Below are positions 34,093-43,785 of a stretch of DNA of 64,000 bases, one piece after another. The DNA comes from Nitratidesulfovibrio sp. (GTDB lineage: Bacteria; Desulfobacterota; Desulfovibrionia; Desulfovibrionales; Desulfovibrionaceae): contig NZ_JBDXXH010000004.1 of NCBI RefSeq assembly GCF_040373385.1, positions 51,942 to 115,941 of the forward strand. The letters are read 5' to 3'. The notes below the pieces were generated by a model. That model was not told the origin of the DNA. It made no database searches and worked only from the letters and a program-made list of their open reading frames with translations. The translations under genes and the position numbers were made by a program. Every line of letters begins with the position of its first letter. Position 1 is the stretch's first letter.

Positions 34093-35274
34093 CTATTCAG
34101 CAATTTTCCCTGATATTCCGAGTAATTTCCACGTCATGTCCAGCACCGCCTGCACGGTGATGGCGGTCATGCACGGGGCCGTTGCGGCGTGCCCGGCGGT
34201 GCTGGCAGCCCCTTGTTCGCCGTGGATTTTTCCGTTGCCTTGCCCCCAACCGCAGGCAAGTTCGCGCAGGGTGGCGGAACAGGGGGCGCAGGCAAGCGGG
34301 CTGGCGAGCGGGGTGGCGCCGTGCGGGCACCATGACCCGGCGGGGGCCGGGCCGAACAGGGCGAGAACCGGCACGCCGTGCAGCGCGGCAAGGTGCAGCG
34401 GCCCGGAATCGTTGCCGATCACCAGCCGTGCGTGGCGCAGCAACTGCGCCAGTTCGTCGTGGTCGGCGGGGGCGACCACGGGCACTTCGCATCCCTTCGG
34501 CATCAGGTCGGCCCGGTCAAGGCCGCGCTCCAGTTCCGCCGGGCCGAGCACGTACAACGGATTGTACCCGGCCCGCGCCAGCGCCCCGGCCACTTCTGCG
34601 AACCGTCGGGGCGGCCACTGCTTGGCCCGGTGCCCCGCGCCCGGCACCAGCACCACGGTGCGCGAATCCGCGCCCTTCCAGCCGCCGAACAGCGTTTGCC
34701 ACGTGTCCTGCCAGCCCGCGTCCCAGCGGGGCGGCCAGGGCAGGGCGGCGGGACATGCCCGCGCAAGATGCTTCCGCAGTACCTCGGTGACGTGGCAGAT
34801 GCGCATGGCGGGTTCGGCTGCCCGATCACCCGTGCCTGCATCCCTGTCCGACATGCCCGCTCCGGCCATCAGGCAGGGCAGGGGCACCACGCGCGGGTGG
34901 GCGGCCACCGGCGCGCGGTCGAGGCAGAACCACGCCACCGTGGCTCCGGCCAGGGCGTCCGGCCAGACGGGTGCATCGGATTTGCCGTACAGTCCGTCCA
35001 GCGCCCGGCGCATGGCCGGGGGGCAGGGGGCGTAGCCCAGTGGGGCCAGCCAGCGCATGCGTTCCATGTTGCCCGCGAACAGCAGGCGCGGGGAGGCGCT
35101 TTCCTCTCCGCCTTGCGCCGCCGCGTGCTCTGGCGCTGTACTGTCCGGCCCCGTGCCGACCGGCCCGATACCCGGCGAACCCGCACCCCGCGCCAGCGCC
35201 AGCAGGGCGGGCCAGGCACACAGGAAGTCGCCCAGCGCGCCGTTGTGCACGGCTATCAACTTGTCACTTTTCAT
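34093..35274 (-). CDS. Glycosyltransferase family 9 (heptosyltransferase-like)
   Basis: 393 residues, beginning [22 protein letters not shown], the GT9 N-terminal strand and loop. The C-terminal nucleotide-sugar domain has [33 protein letters not shown] and [27 protein letters not shown]. Such enzymes usually add heptose to the LPS core on the cytoplasmic side of the inner membrane. It carries Gly/Ala-rich inserts between the two lobes (near residues 35-60 and 130-150) that are probably loops. It is not in an LPS gene cluster here, so the acceptor is unknown. Confidence 0.85.
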   Translation of the reverse strand: MKSDKLIAVHNGALGDFLCAWPALLALARGAGSPGIGPVGTGPDSTAPEHAAAQGGEESASPRLLFAGNMERMRWLAPLGYAPCPPAMRRALDGLYGKSDAPVWPDALAGATVAWFCLDRAPVAAHPRVVPLPCLMAGAGMSDRDAGTGDRAAEPAMRICHVTEVLRKHLARACPAALPWPPRWDAGWQDTWQTLFGGWKGADSRTVVLVPGAGHRAKQWPPRRFAEVAGALARAGYNPLYVLGPAELERGLDRADLMPKGCEVPVVAPADHDELAQLLRHARLVIGNDSGPLHLAALHGVPVLALFGPAPAGSWCPHGATPLASPLACAPCSATLRELACGWGQGNGKIHGEQGAASTAGHAATAPCMTAITVQAVLDMTWKLLGISGKIAE

Positions 35275-35429
35275 CTCTGCGCGTACTCTGTGAAAGTGGT
35301 GTCGTATCCTCGCCGCCTACCGGGACAGCCTGTTCCGGCCTGCGGCGGCGGGAGGAGGTTCGGGGCAGCCCGCCCGCAGCTTCCTCGCATCAACCTCGTC
35401 CACAACCGGCAAGAACGGATTCGCCCGTC

Positions 35430-35960
35430 ATGGAACATCGCGTCCCCTGCCCGCACTGCGGCGGCCCCGTGGTCATGTACCGCAACCCCGCGCCCACCGT
35501 CGATATCCTCATTCACGATCCGGGGCGGGGCATCGTGCTCATCCGGCGGCGGAACGAGCCGCCCGGCTGGGCGCTGCCCGGCGGATTCATCGACTACGGC
35601 GAATCGGCGGAGGCGGCGGCGGTGCGCGAGGCCCGCGAGGAAACCGGGCTGGACGTGGAACTGACCGGCCTTGTCGGGGTGTATTCCGACCCAGGCCGCG
35701 ACCCGCGCCACCACACCCTCAGCGTGGTCTATGCCGCGCGGGTGCGCGGCGGTGGCGTTGCCGGATCTGCGACAGGGGATGCTGCTTCAACGGTGGCCGA
35801 TCCCGTTGCCGCCCCCATCGCAGGTGACGACGCGGCGGACGCCCGGTTCTTTGCGCCGGACGACCTGCCGCAACCCATGGCCTTTGACCACGCGAAAATC
35901 ATAGCCGACTGGCTGCGCGACCGTGGCCGCTGCCCGGAGCGCACGGGGGAAGGGGCCTGA
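35430..35960 (+). CDS. Nudix hydrolase
   Basis: 176 residues from ATG 35430. The Nudix box GGFIDYGES-x7-REAREETGL is complete (G-x5-E-x7-REVxEExGx). An N-terminal CPHCGG pair suggests a half zinc-binding knuckle. Members hydrolyse nucleoside diphosphates linked to other groups; with this domain layout ADP-ribose pyrophosphatase-like activity is possible but not shown. An Ala-rich insert (residues ~112-135) follows the catalytic region. It lies 157 nt upstream of glgA on the same strand. Confidence 0.88.
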   Translation: MEHRVPCPHCGGPVVMYRNPAPTVDILIHDPGRGIVLIRRRNEPPGWALPGGFIDYGESAEAAAVREAREETGLDVELTGLVGVYSDPGRDPRHHTLSVVYAARVRGGGVAGSATGDAASTVADPVAAPIAGDDAADARFFAPDDLPQPMAFDHAKIIADWLRDRGRCPERTGEGA

Positions 35961-36117
35961 AGCGGCCGCGCGACGGTGGGCGCAACGAGCCCCGCCGTTT
36001 TGCGGGGCGATGGTTCCGCCGGGGTCACCGCCCCGGCACGATCGGGACGCATGCGCCAGGTGGCGCGCAACGCGTCGCGCGGAAACGCCGCGCGCGCAAG
36101 GGGAGGAACGCGCGATC

Positions 36118-37584
36118 ATGCGACGTGAGGTCGTTTTCGTCACCTCGGAAATGTATCCCTTTTCCAAAAGCGGGGGCCTTGGCGACGTGCTGGGCGCGCA
36201 GCCCCTGGCCCTGCACCGCATGGGCGTGCCCACCTCGGTGATCACGCCGTTCTACGGTCGTCTGCGCACGGCGGACTACGGCATCCACCTGACCATTTCC
36301 GACTGCCACGTGGGCTACCCGTGGGACCCCATCACCTGCGACGTCTACGAGGCCGACTACCATGGCATGAAGGTGTACTTCGTGCACCGTGGCGAATATT
36401 TCGACCGCCGCTACTACTACAACGACCACAAGGGCGATTATTTCGACAACTGCGAGCGGTTCATCTTCTTCTGCCGCGCCGTCATGGCGCTGCTGCGCCG
36501 CCTGGGCACGCCGCCCGCCGTGCTGCACGCCAACGACTGGCAGAGCGGGCTGGTGCCCGCCTATCTGCACTTCTGGCGGCAGACGGACCCGTTCTGGGCA
36601 GACACGCGCAGCGTCATGACCATCCACAACCTGGCCTTCCAGGGGCGGTTCGCCTCGCGGCTGTTCACCGGCTGCGGTCTGCCGCCGCAGGCATGGACCA
36701 TGGGCGGCGTGGAATTCTGGGGCGACTTCAACCTGCTGAAGGCGGGCATCGCCTATGCCGACATGGTCACCACGGTCAGCCCCAGCTACGCCCGGGAAAT
36801 CCTGGGACCCGCCTACGGCTGCGGGCTGGAGGGCATTCTGCTGGCCCGCCAGCACGCGCTGCACGGCATCCTGAACGGGGCGGATTACGGTATCTGGAAT
36901 CCGGCGCAGGACAAGTTTCTGCCGTGCCGCTACGGGCCTGACGATCCGCAGGGCTTTGCGGGCAAGCAGCGCTGCAAGACGGCCCTGCTGGACGAACTGG
37001 GCCTTGCGCCGGAACTGGCCCACCGGCCGGTGCTGGGTTTCATCGGGCGGCTGCGCGGGCAGAAGGGCATAGACCTGCTGCTGGACATCGTGCCCCGGCT
37101 CATGGAGCGTAACGTGGGCGTGATCATTCTGGGCGAGGGTAACCTTGCGCACGAGGCGCGGGCGCTGGACCTGATGGAAACCTACCGGGGCAGGGTGTGC
37201 GCCATCGTGGGCTACACCGAAGACCTTGCCCACCGCATCCAGGCGGGCAGCGACATCTTTCTCATGCCCTCGCGCTACGAGCCGTGCGGCCTGACCCAGA
37301 TGTACGCCCTGCGCTACGGCACCCCGCCCGTGGCCACCGCCGTGGGCGGCCTGCGCGACACCATCATCCCGTGGCCGTCGCCCGAGGCCACCGGCTTCAC
37401 CTTCGGGCGTTCCGACCCGCAACTGTTCCTCGAAGCCATCCTGGACGCCGTGCACTACTGGGAACACGACACCGAAGGCTGGCGCGCCATGATGATCCGC
37501 GCCATGCGCCAGGATTTTTCGTGGGAACGGGCCGGGCGCAGCTATGTGAACCTGTACCGGCAACTGGGGTTCGACTTTTCCTGA
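36118..37584 (+). CDS. glgA: Glycogen synthase (ADP-glucose type)
   Basis: A 488-residue GT5 enzyme. The N-terminal KSGGLGD motif (K17) binds ADP-glucose, followed by [15 protein letters not shown] and [11 protein letters not shown]. The C-terminal lobe has [15 protein letters not shown] and the E-x7-E region [22 protein letters not shown]. It extends alpha-1,4-glucan in the cytoplasm. ATG 36118 has GGAGG about ten bases upstream. glgB follows after 75 nt, so the two probably form a glycogen operon. glgC is not in the window. Confidence 0.95.
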   Translation: MRREVVFVTSEMYPFSKSGGLGDVLGAQPLALHRMGVPTSVITPFYGRLRTADYGIHLTISDCHVGYPWDPITCDVYEADYHGMKVYFVHRGEYFDRRYYYNDHKGDYFDNCERFIFFCRAVMALLRRLGTPPAVLHANDWQSGLVPAYLHFWRQTDPFWADTRSVMTIHNLAFQGRFASRLFTGCGLPPQAWTMGGVEFWGDFNLLKAGIAYADMVTTVSPSYAREILGPAYGCGLEGILLARQHALHGILNGADYGIWNPAQDKFLPCRYGPDDPQGFAGKQRCKTALLDELGLAPELAHRPVLGFIGRLRGQKGIDLLLDIVPRLMERNVGVIILGEGNLAHEARALDLMETYRGRVCAIVGYTEDLAHRIQAGSDIFLMPSRYEPCGLTQMYALRYGTPPVATAVGGLRDTIIPWPSPEATGFTFGRSDPQLFLEAILDAVHYWEHDTEGWRAMMIRAMRQDFSWERAGRSYVNLYRQLGFDFS

Positions 37585-37659
37585 TTCCGGCCTGCCGCCG
37601 CCGCAACCCGCCCGTCTCCTTCCGAACCGGTTGACCCCAAGCCACTGGACGAACACGCC

Positions 37660-39591
37660 ATGCAGCTTACCCACCCCGCCTTCATCGAGCCCTTCGACCT
37701 GTACATGTTCGGCAAGGGCGAACACTGGGACCTTTACCGGGTGCTCGGCGCGCATTCCATGGCGCAGGACGGCGCGGAAGGCTACCGGGTGGCCGTGTGG
37801 GCGCCGTCGGCCCGCGAGGTGCATCTGGTGGGCGATTTCAACGACTGGCGCTGGGGCGAATATCCGCTGTACCCGGTGGGCGTTTCCGGCGTGTGGGCGG
37901 CCTTTGTGCCGGGCATGCGCAAGGGGGCGCTGTACAAGTTCGGCATCCGCACGGGCGATGCGGGCGACGGGCGCATCGTCTACAAGACCGACCCCTTCGC
38001 CCTGTATGCCGAAATGCGGCCCGGCGTGGCCGCCGTGGCCTGGGACATCGACAATCACCAGTGGGCCGACGACGACTGGATGCAGCGCCGCGCAGAGGCG
38101 GGGCCGCCGCTGCGGCAGGCCGTGTCCGTCTACGAGGTGCACGCGGGCTCGTGGCAGCGCAAGACCGACGGCACGGGCGTGGGGGGGCATCCCTTCCTGT
38201 CGTGGGACGAACTGGGCGACGGGCTGATTCCGCACGTGCGCGATCTTGGCTTCACCCACATCGAACTGCTGCCCGTGGCGGAACATCCGCTGGACCAGTC
38301 GTGGGGCTACCAGACCGGGCACTATTACGCGCCCACGTCGCGCCACGGCAGGCCCGAGGACTTCAAGCGCTTCGTTGATCGCTGCCATCAGGCGGGCATA
38401 GGGGTCATCCTGGACTGGGTGCCCGCGCACTTTCCCAAGGACGACTGGAGCCTTGGCCGTTTCGACGGCACGGCCCTGTTCGAGCATCTGGACCCCCGCC
38501 GGGGCGAGCACCCGGACTGGGGCACCTTCATCTTCAACTACGGTCGGCACGAGGTGCGCAACTTCCTGCTGGCCAACGCCCTGTACTGGCTGCGCGAATT
38601 CCACATCGACGGCCTGCGCATGGACGCCGTGGCCTCCATGCTCTACCTCGACTACTCGCGCGAGGGCGGCGACTGGCTGCCCAACGAGCACGGCGGGCGA
38701 GAGAACCTGGACGCCGTGGAGTTCCTGCGCCAGTTGAACGTGGTGGTGCACGGGCAGTTCCCCGGTGCCATGACCATAGCGGAAGAATCCACGGCCTGGC
38801 CGGGGGTGTCGCGCCCGGTGTACACGGGCGGCCTTGGCTTCACCTTCAAGTGGAACATGGGCTGGATGCACGACACGCTGGACTACTTCCGGCACGAGCC
38901 GGTGCACCGCGCCTACCACCACAACGCGCTCACCTTTTCGCTGCTGTACGCCTTCACCGAGAATTTCGTGCTGCCGATCTCGCACGACGAGGTGGTGCAC
39001 GGCAAGGGCGCGCTGCTTTCCAAGATGCCCGGCGATGCATGGCAGCAGCAGGCCAGCCTGCGCGCGCTGTATGCCTACATGTGGGCGCATCCGGGAAAGA
39101 AGCTGCTGTTCATGGGGTGCGAGTTCGGCCAGTGGAACGAATGGGACGAAAGCCGCGCGCTGGACTGGTGCCTGTACCAGTTCCCCGCGCATGGGGGCAT
39201 TCATGCCCTGCTGCGCGACCTGAACGGGGTCCTGCGGCGCGAACCGGCCATGCATGCGCACGACCACGACTGGACGGGCTTTCGCTGGATGGACTTTTCC
39301 GACTGGGGTGGCTCGGTGATCAGCTTCGTGCGGCAGTGCCCCGATGGGGAAGGCTCCCCTCCCGTGCTGTGGGTGTTCAACTTCACCCCGGTGGTGCGCG
39401 AATACTACCGGGTGCCCGCGCCCAGGGGCGGTACCTGGCGCGAGGTGCTGAACACCGACAGCGAGTACTACGGCGGATCCAACGTGGGCAACGGCGGCGA
39501 ATTGCAGGCCCGCACCGACGAGTGGAGCGGTGGGCATCACCTTGTGCTGACCCTGCCGCCGCTGGCGGGGGTGGCCCTGATGCCGGGTTAG
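37660..39591 (+). CDS. glgB: 1,4-alpha-glucan branching enzyme
   Basis: A 643-residue GH13 enzyme with a CBM48-type N-terminal module (VAVWAPSAREVHLVGDFNDW) and an alpha-amylase barrel. The nucleophile D322 lies in GLRMDAVASMLYLDYSR and the acid/base E375 in MTIAEESTAWPGVSRP. The last conserved motif is ISHDEVVHGKG. It creates alpha-1,6 branches in glycogen. It is shorter than E. coli GlgB because the extra N1 module is absent, a common form. It follows glgA. Confidence 0.96.
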   Translation: MQLTHPAFIEPFDLYMFGKGEHWDLYRVLGAHSMAQDGAEGYRVAVWAPSAREVHLVGDFNDWRWGEYPLYPVGVSGVWAAFVPGMRKGALYKFGIRTGDAGDGRIVYKTDPFALYAEMRPGVAAVAWDIDNHQWADDDWMQRRAEAGPPLRQAVSVYEVHAGSWQRKTDGTGVGGHPFLSWDELGDGLIPHVRDLGFTHIELLPVAEHPLDQSWGYQTGHYYAPTSRHGRPEDFKRFVDRCHQAGIGVILDWVPAHFPKDDWSLGRFDGTALFEHLDPRRGEHPDWGTFIFNYGRHEVRNFLLANALYWLREFHIDGLRMDAVASMLYLDYSREGGDWLPNEHGGRENLDAVEFLRQLNVVVHGQFPGAMTIAEESTAWPGVSRPVYTGGLGFTFKWNMGWMHDTLDYFRHEPVHRAYHHNALTFSLLYAFTENFVLPISHDEVVHGKGALLSKMPGDAWQQQASLRALYAYMWAHPGKKLLFMGCEFGQWNEWDESRALDWCLYQFPAHGGIHALLRDLNGVLRREPAMHAHDHDWTGFRWMDFSDWGGSVISFVRQCPDGEGSPPVLWVFNFTPVVREYYRVPAPRGGTWREVLNTDSEYYGGSNVGNGGELQARTDEWSGGHHLVLTLPPLAGVALMPG

Positions 39592-39801
39592 TCCGAACGC
39601 AGCGCCGGAGGCACGACGATCCGCGCGGTATGCAGAGAAGGCCGTATCTCCCCGACATGCCCGCGCGGCATGCGCTCCCTTCCGTTCTTTCCCCCGCCTT
39701 TCCCCTTCACCTTCGGGCCGCAATTGCGTAGATTCCGCCCCGTCCTCGCTGCGTGCATGAGGCACGCCGCGCGGGCGCATTCCGGAACCGCAGAGACACA
39801 C

Positions 39802-40800
39802 ATGACCGAACCGAGAATCATCGTGCACGGCGGCGCGTGGACCATCCCCGCCGACCGGCAGAAGGCCCACATCGACGGGTGCCGCGCGGCGGTGGACGCC
39901 GTGTGGGGCGAGATGCAACGCGGCATGCCCGCGCTGGAGGCCGTGCGTCTGGCCGTCAACGTGCTGGAGGCCGACCCCACCTACGACGCAGGGCGCGGGG
40001 CCGTGCTGAACGCCGACGGCCAGATAGAACTGGACGCCGCCATCATGGACGGGGCCACCCTGAATTTCGGGGCCGTGGCGGCGGTGCGCGGCTTTCTGCA
40101 CCCCGTGGACATCGCCCGCAAGGTCATGGACACCGAATTCTGCTTCCTGGTGGGTGAAGGGGCGGAGCGCTTCGCGCGCGAGGCGGGTATTGCCGCCATC
40201 GACCCCGCCGAACTGGTGGTGGAGCGGGAAGTGCGCCTGTTCAACGAACTGCGCGCCCGCGCGGGCTTTTCCACCCACGACGCCTTCCGGCCCCATTCCG
40301 GGGTGACCGGGGCTGCCGGGGAAACCACCGCAACGGATGGCGCACCGTGCCACTGCCCGGTGGGGCCGGAACCGGCCATGCCCAAGGGCACCGTGGGCGC
40401 CGTGGCGCTGGACGCGGCGGGCAACATCGCCGCCGCCACCTCCACCGGCGGCACCCCCATGAAGCGGCCCGGCCGGGTGGGCGATTCGCCCTTGTGCGGC
40501 GCGGGCACCTACGCGGACAACGAAACCGGCGGGGCTTCCGCCACTGGCTTCGGCGAAGGCATCATCCGGGTGCTGATGACCCGTTCCGCCTGCGATTTCC
40601 TGCGCGATGGCGGCGCATCCCCTGCTGACGCCGCCCGCAAGGCCATAGACCTGCTGCATCGCCGGGTGTCGGGCCACGCCGGGCTGATCATGCTGGACCG
40701 GCAGGGGCGCTACGGCGTGCACTGCAACACCGAGCACATCGCCCATGCCTATGCCCTGCCGGGCGGCGGCATCCATGCGGATGTGGAATTGCGGCGCTGA
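39802..40800 (+). CDS. Isoaspartyl peptidase / L-asparaginase (Ntn hydrolase)
   Basis: 332 residues, starting MTEPRIIVHGGAW, the typical family N-terminus. The self-cleavage and nucleophile threonine is T197 in PKGTVGAVALDAAGNIAAATSTGG, and SGH-type C-terminal residues are present. The proenzyme cleaves itself before T197 to give two subunits that hydrolyse beta-aspartyl peptides and asparagine. About 25 residues just before the cleavage site (TGAAGETTATDGAPCHCPVG) form the variable linker. Start ATG 39802 is the only one that keeps the conserved N-terminus. Confidence 0.92.
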   Translation: MTEPRIIVHGGAWTIPADRQKAHIDGCRAAVDAVWGEMQRGMPALEAVRLAVNVLEADPTYDAGRGAVLNADGQIELDAAIMDGATLNFGAVAAVRGFLHPVDIARKVMDTEFCFLVGEGAERFAREAGIAAIDPAELVVEREVRLFNELRARAGFSTHDAFRPHSGVTGAAGETTATDGAPCHCPVGPEPAMPKGTVGAVALDAAGNIAAATSTGGTPMKRPGRVGDSPLCGAGTYADNETGGASATGFGEGIIRVLMTRSACDFLRDGGASPADAARKAIDLLHRRVSGHAGLIMLDRQGRYGVHCNTEHIAHAYALPGGGIHADVELRR

Positions 40801-40828
40801 CGCAGGTGCGGCTTCGGGAAACATGCAT

Positions 40829-40862
40829 GGCGGCGGCAGGCTTCGGTTTGTTGCCGCCTTTC
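40829..40862 (+). terminator. Terminator after isoaspartyl peptidase gene
   Basis: GGCGGCAGG and TTGCCGCC pair around a 12-nt loop and are followed by TTTCG, 30 nt after the stop codon. It would separate this gene from the pdxA operon. Confidence 0.55.
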
Positions 40863-40965
40863 GCATGTGACTCCAACCTGCTCACCGCGCACGGCCCATG
40901 CACCATGCGCACGGGCATCCATAGGCATATGGACAGCCCGCGCGAATGCGCATAGCCTGTGCGGC

Positions 40966-42012
40966 ATGCGTGCGGAACCGTTGCTGATAACCCTTGGCGA
41001 TGCCAACGGCCTCGGGCCGGAACTGGCGTGCCGCCTGTTGTCCGGCCATCTGCCTTTTCATCTGGCAAACCGGGTGTTGCTGCTGCTGGGGGCGGAAGCT
41101 TCCCTGCGGGGGCATCTTTCCTTCGCGGGGGGCACCCCCTTCTGGACGCGGGTGGACGACCCGGCGCGGGCGCTGGCGGCAGACGCCGCCCCCGGCGTGT
41201 TCCTGTACGAGCCGCCGGGGCTTGCCGACATCCGCGTGCAGGTGGGGCAGGCCACCCCGGACGGCGGCAGGGCGGCGGGCGTGGCCCTTGCCACGGCCTG
41301 CGACCTGCTGTTGGCCCCTGCGTCCGCAGGCGCTCCTTTCCCGCGCCGTCCTCGTGGTCCGCGCGGACTCGTCACCCTGCCGCTGCACAAGGCCATGCTG
41401 CACGCCGCAGGCTACGACGTGCCCGGCCATACCGAATATCTTGCCCGGCGCGCGGGACTTGGCGACGACGAGGTGTGCATGCACCTTGGCGGCGACGTGC
41501 TGCGCGTCAGCCTGGTGACCACCCACCCGCCACTGCGCGACGTGCCCGGACTGGTCACCCGCCAGCGGGTGCTGCACTGCCTGCGCCTGACGGCGGCCCA
41601 CGCACGGGCCATTGGTGCCGTGGGGCCTGTTGCCGTGTGCGGGCTGAACCCCCACGCCGGGGAATCGGGCCGCATCGGCGGCGAGGAAATCGAGGTCATC
41701 GCCCCGGCGGTGGCCGACGCTGTGGCCGAGGGGCTGGACGTGATCGGGCCGCTGCCCGCCGACACGCTGTTCGTCAAGGCGGCACGTGGGGCCTACGCCG
41801 CCGTGCTGGCCATGTACCACGACCAGGGGCTGGCCCCCCTGAAGATGCTGCATTTCTCCGACGCAGTGAACGTGACCCTGGGGTTGCCCTTCGTGCGCAC
41901 CTCGGTGGATCACGGCACGGGCTTCGACATCGCCGGAACCGGCACGGCGGACACCGGCAGTTTCGCCGCCGCGCTGCGCCTTGCCTGCACCCTTTGCGAC
42001 GGGAAGGACTGA
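40966..42012 (+). CDS. pdxA: 4-hydroxythreonine-4-phosphate dehydrogenase family protein (PdxA)
   Basis: 348 residues with the PdxA signatures: GDANGLGPE (the family's GDPxGIGPE), the metal histidines in GHTEYLA, VTTHPPL and MYHDQGLAPLK, and GLNPHAGESGRIGGEE. The family makes the pyridoxal-phosphate precursor 3-amino-1-hydroxyacetone phosphate. Some paralogues (PdxA2 types) act in unrelated sugar-acid pathways. The ATG at 40966 lacks a good ribosome site. It is tightly followed (3 nt) by a hydantoinase A-like gene, an unusual partner, so the role in B6 synthesis is not certain. Confidence 0.88.
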   Translation: MRAEPLLITLGDANGLGPELACRLLSGHLPFHLANRVLLLLGAEASLRGHLSFAGGTPFWTRVDDPARALAADAAPGVFLYEPPGLADIRVQVGQATPDGGRAAGVALATACDLLLAPASAGAPFPRRPRGPRGLVTLPLHKAMLHAAGYDVPGHTEYLARRAGLGDDEVCMHLGGDVLRVSLVTTHPPLRDVPGLVTRQRVLHCLRLTAAHARAIGAVGPVAVCGLNPHAGESGRIGGEEIEVIAPAVADAVAEGLDVIGPLPADTLFVKAARGAYAAVLAMYHDQGLAPLKMLHFSDAVNVTLGLPFVRTSVDHGTGFDIAGTGTADTGSFAAALRLACTLCDGKD

Positions 42013-42015
42013 GCC

Positions 42016-43785
42016 ATGTACCTGGGAATCGACGTCGGCGGCACGCATACCGATGCCGTGGTCATGGATGGCCGCACCATCGCGGCCAGCGCCAAGGTGC
42101 CCACGGACCATCACGACCTGCTGGCCTCGGTGCGCGCGGCCATGCAGGGGCTGTTGCAGCCCCATGGGGGAGTGGAACCGGGGCGCATCACCCGCATGAA
42201 CCTCAGCACCACGCTGTCCACCAACGCCATCGTGGAAGGCAAGACCGAGGACGTGGCGGTGGTGGTGTCCGCCGGGCCGGGCATCGACCCGGAACACTTC
42301 CGCGTGGGGCGGTTCTACTTTCCGGTAAGCGGGTCCATCGACCACCGGGGCGAGGAGATTGCCCCGCTCGACCCGGCGGAGATGGCGCGGGTGTCCACCG
42401 CCTGCTGCGAGGCGGGGGTGCGCCTGTTCGCGGCGGTGGGCAAGTTTTCCACCCGCAATCCCGCGCACGAGACGGCCATGGGCGAGGCGCTCGGCGCGCG
42501 CGGCGGCGGCAGCCCCGCAAGCTGCGGCTGCGGCGACTTCGTCTCGCTGGGGCACCGCCTGTCGGGCCAGCTGAACTTTCCGCGCCGGGTGGCCACGGCC
42601 TACTACAACTCGGCGGTGTGGCGGGTGTACAACCGCTTTGCCGACGCCATAGAGCAGTCGGCCCGCGAATTCGGCATCACCGCGCCCATCCACATATTGA
42701 AGGCCGACGGCGGCACCATGCCGCTGGCCGTGTCGCGCGAACTGCCGGTGGAATCCATCCTGTCCGGCCCGGCGGCCAGCGTCATGGGCATCATCGCCCT
42801 GTGCGACATCCGCGAAGACTGCGTGATCCTGGACATCGGCGGCACCACCACGGACATCGCCGTGTTCGCTTGCGGTTCGCCGGTCATCGAGAAGGACGGC
42901 ATAGAGGTGGGCAGTTACCCCACGCTGGTGCGCGCCCTGAAAACGCGGTCCATCGGCGTGGGGGGCGATTCGCGCCTGCACGTGGCCGCAGGCGCGGTGC
43001 GCGTGGGGCCAGAACGGGCCGGGGCCAGCATGGCCATGGGCGGCACGCGGCCCACGCTCATCGACGCGCTGAACTACCGGGAGCACGCCGCCGTGGGCGA
43101 TGTGGCGGCTTCGGCGCGGGGCATCCGCGAACTGGCCGGGCTGTGGGACCTGTATCCGGAACGGCTGGCCGACGACGCCATTGCCGAGGCCGTGGCGCGC
43201 ATCCGCGCCGCCGTCACCGACCTGGTGGACGAGGTCAACGCCCGCCCGGTGTACACCATCATGGAACTGTTGCAGGGCAGGGCGGTGGAGCCCGCCGCCG
43301 TGTACCTGATGGGCGGCCCGGCGAAAGTCATGCAGCCGTTGCTGGCACCGGCGCTGGGCAAGCGGGTGGAGGTGCCGGACGAGTTTGCCGTGGCCAACGC
43401 CATCGGTGCGGCGCTGACCCGCACCACGGCGGAACTGGAGCTGTTCGCGGACACTGAAAAGGGCGTGCTGTTCATCCCGACCCTGGGCGTGGAACGCAAG
43501 ACTGTACGGGGCTTCGACCTGGAACGGGCCAAGGCGGATGCCCGGCAGGCCCTGCTGGAACACCTCGCGAGCCTTGGCGTTACCGGCGGCGAGGCGGCGG
43601 TGGAAGTGGTGGAAGCCTCGTCGTTCAACATGGTGGGCGACTACGGCACCGTGGGCCGCAACATCCGCGTGAAGTGCCAGGTGCGCCCCGGCATCATGGG
43701 TGAGCAGGCCCGGTCAGGCCAGCAGGGGAACGGGGGCAGGAACGCCTGCGGCTGCAAGCCCTGCGCGGACGAGGCCGGAGCGTGA
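42016..43785 (+). CDS. Hydantoinase/oxoprolinase A-like ATPase
   Basis: 589 residues. It begins with the Hydant_A_N pattern YLGIDVGGTHTDAVV and contains the actin-fold phosphate loops (NLSTTLSTNAIVEGK and VILDIGGTTTDIAVF) and SILSGPAASVMG. Relatives hydrolyse ATP to open 5-oxoproline or hydantoin rings, or to carboxylate acetone or acetophenone, usually with a B subunit. No hyuB-like gene is adjacent. The C-terminal tail is Cys-rich (NACGCKPCADE), a possible metal site not usual for the family. The start has GGGAAGGA upstream. The stop overlaps the next gene by four bases. The substrate is unknown. Confidence 0.85.
   Translation: MYLGIDVGGTHTDAVVMDGRTIAASAKVPTDHHDLLASVRAAMQGLLQPHGGVEPGRITRMNLSTTLSTNAIVEGKTEDVAVVVSAGPGIDPEHFRVGRFYFPVSGSIDHRGEEIAPLDPAEMARVSTACCEAGVRLFAAVGKFSTRNPAHETAMGEALGARGGGSPASCGCGDFVSLGHRLSGQLNFPRRVATAYYNSAVWRVYNRFADAIEQSAREFGITAPIHILKADGGTMPLAVSRELPVESILSGPAASVMGIIALCDIREDCVILDIGGTTTDIAVFACGSPVIEKDGIEVGSYPTLVRALKTRSIGVGGDSRLHVAAGAVRVGPERAGASMAMGGTRPTLIDALNYREHAAVGDVAASARGIRELAGLWDLYPERLADDAIAEAVARIRAAVTDLVDEVNARPVYTIMELLQGRAVEPAAVYLMGGPAKVMQPLLAPALGKRVEVPDEFAVANAIGAALTRTTAELELFADTEKGVLFIPTLGVERKTVRGFDLERAKADARQALLEHLASLGVTGGEAAVEVVEASSFNMVGDYGTVGRNIRVKCQVRPGIMGEQARSGQQGNGGRNACGCKPCADEAGA

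Noticed and set aside
36025-40866. A 1613-codon open frame on the minus strand across glgA, glgB and the isoaspartyl peptidase gene
   Set aside because: It is antisense to three genes with clear catalytic motifs, has no ribosome site, and its translation is His/Arg/Ala-rich as expected from GC-rich third positions.
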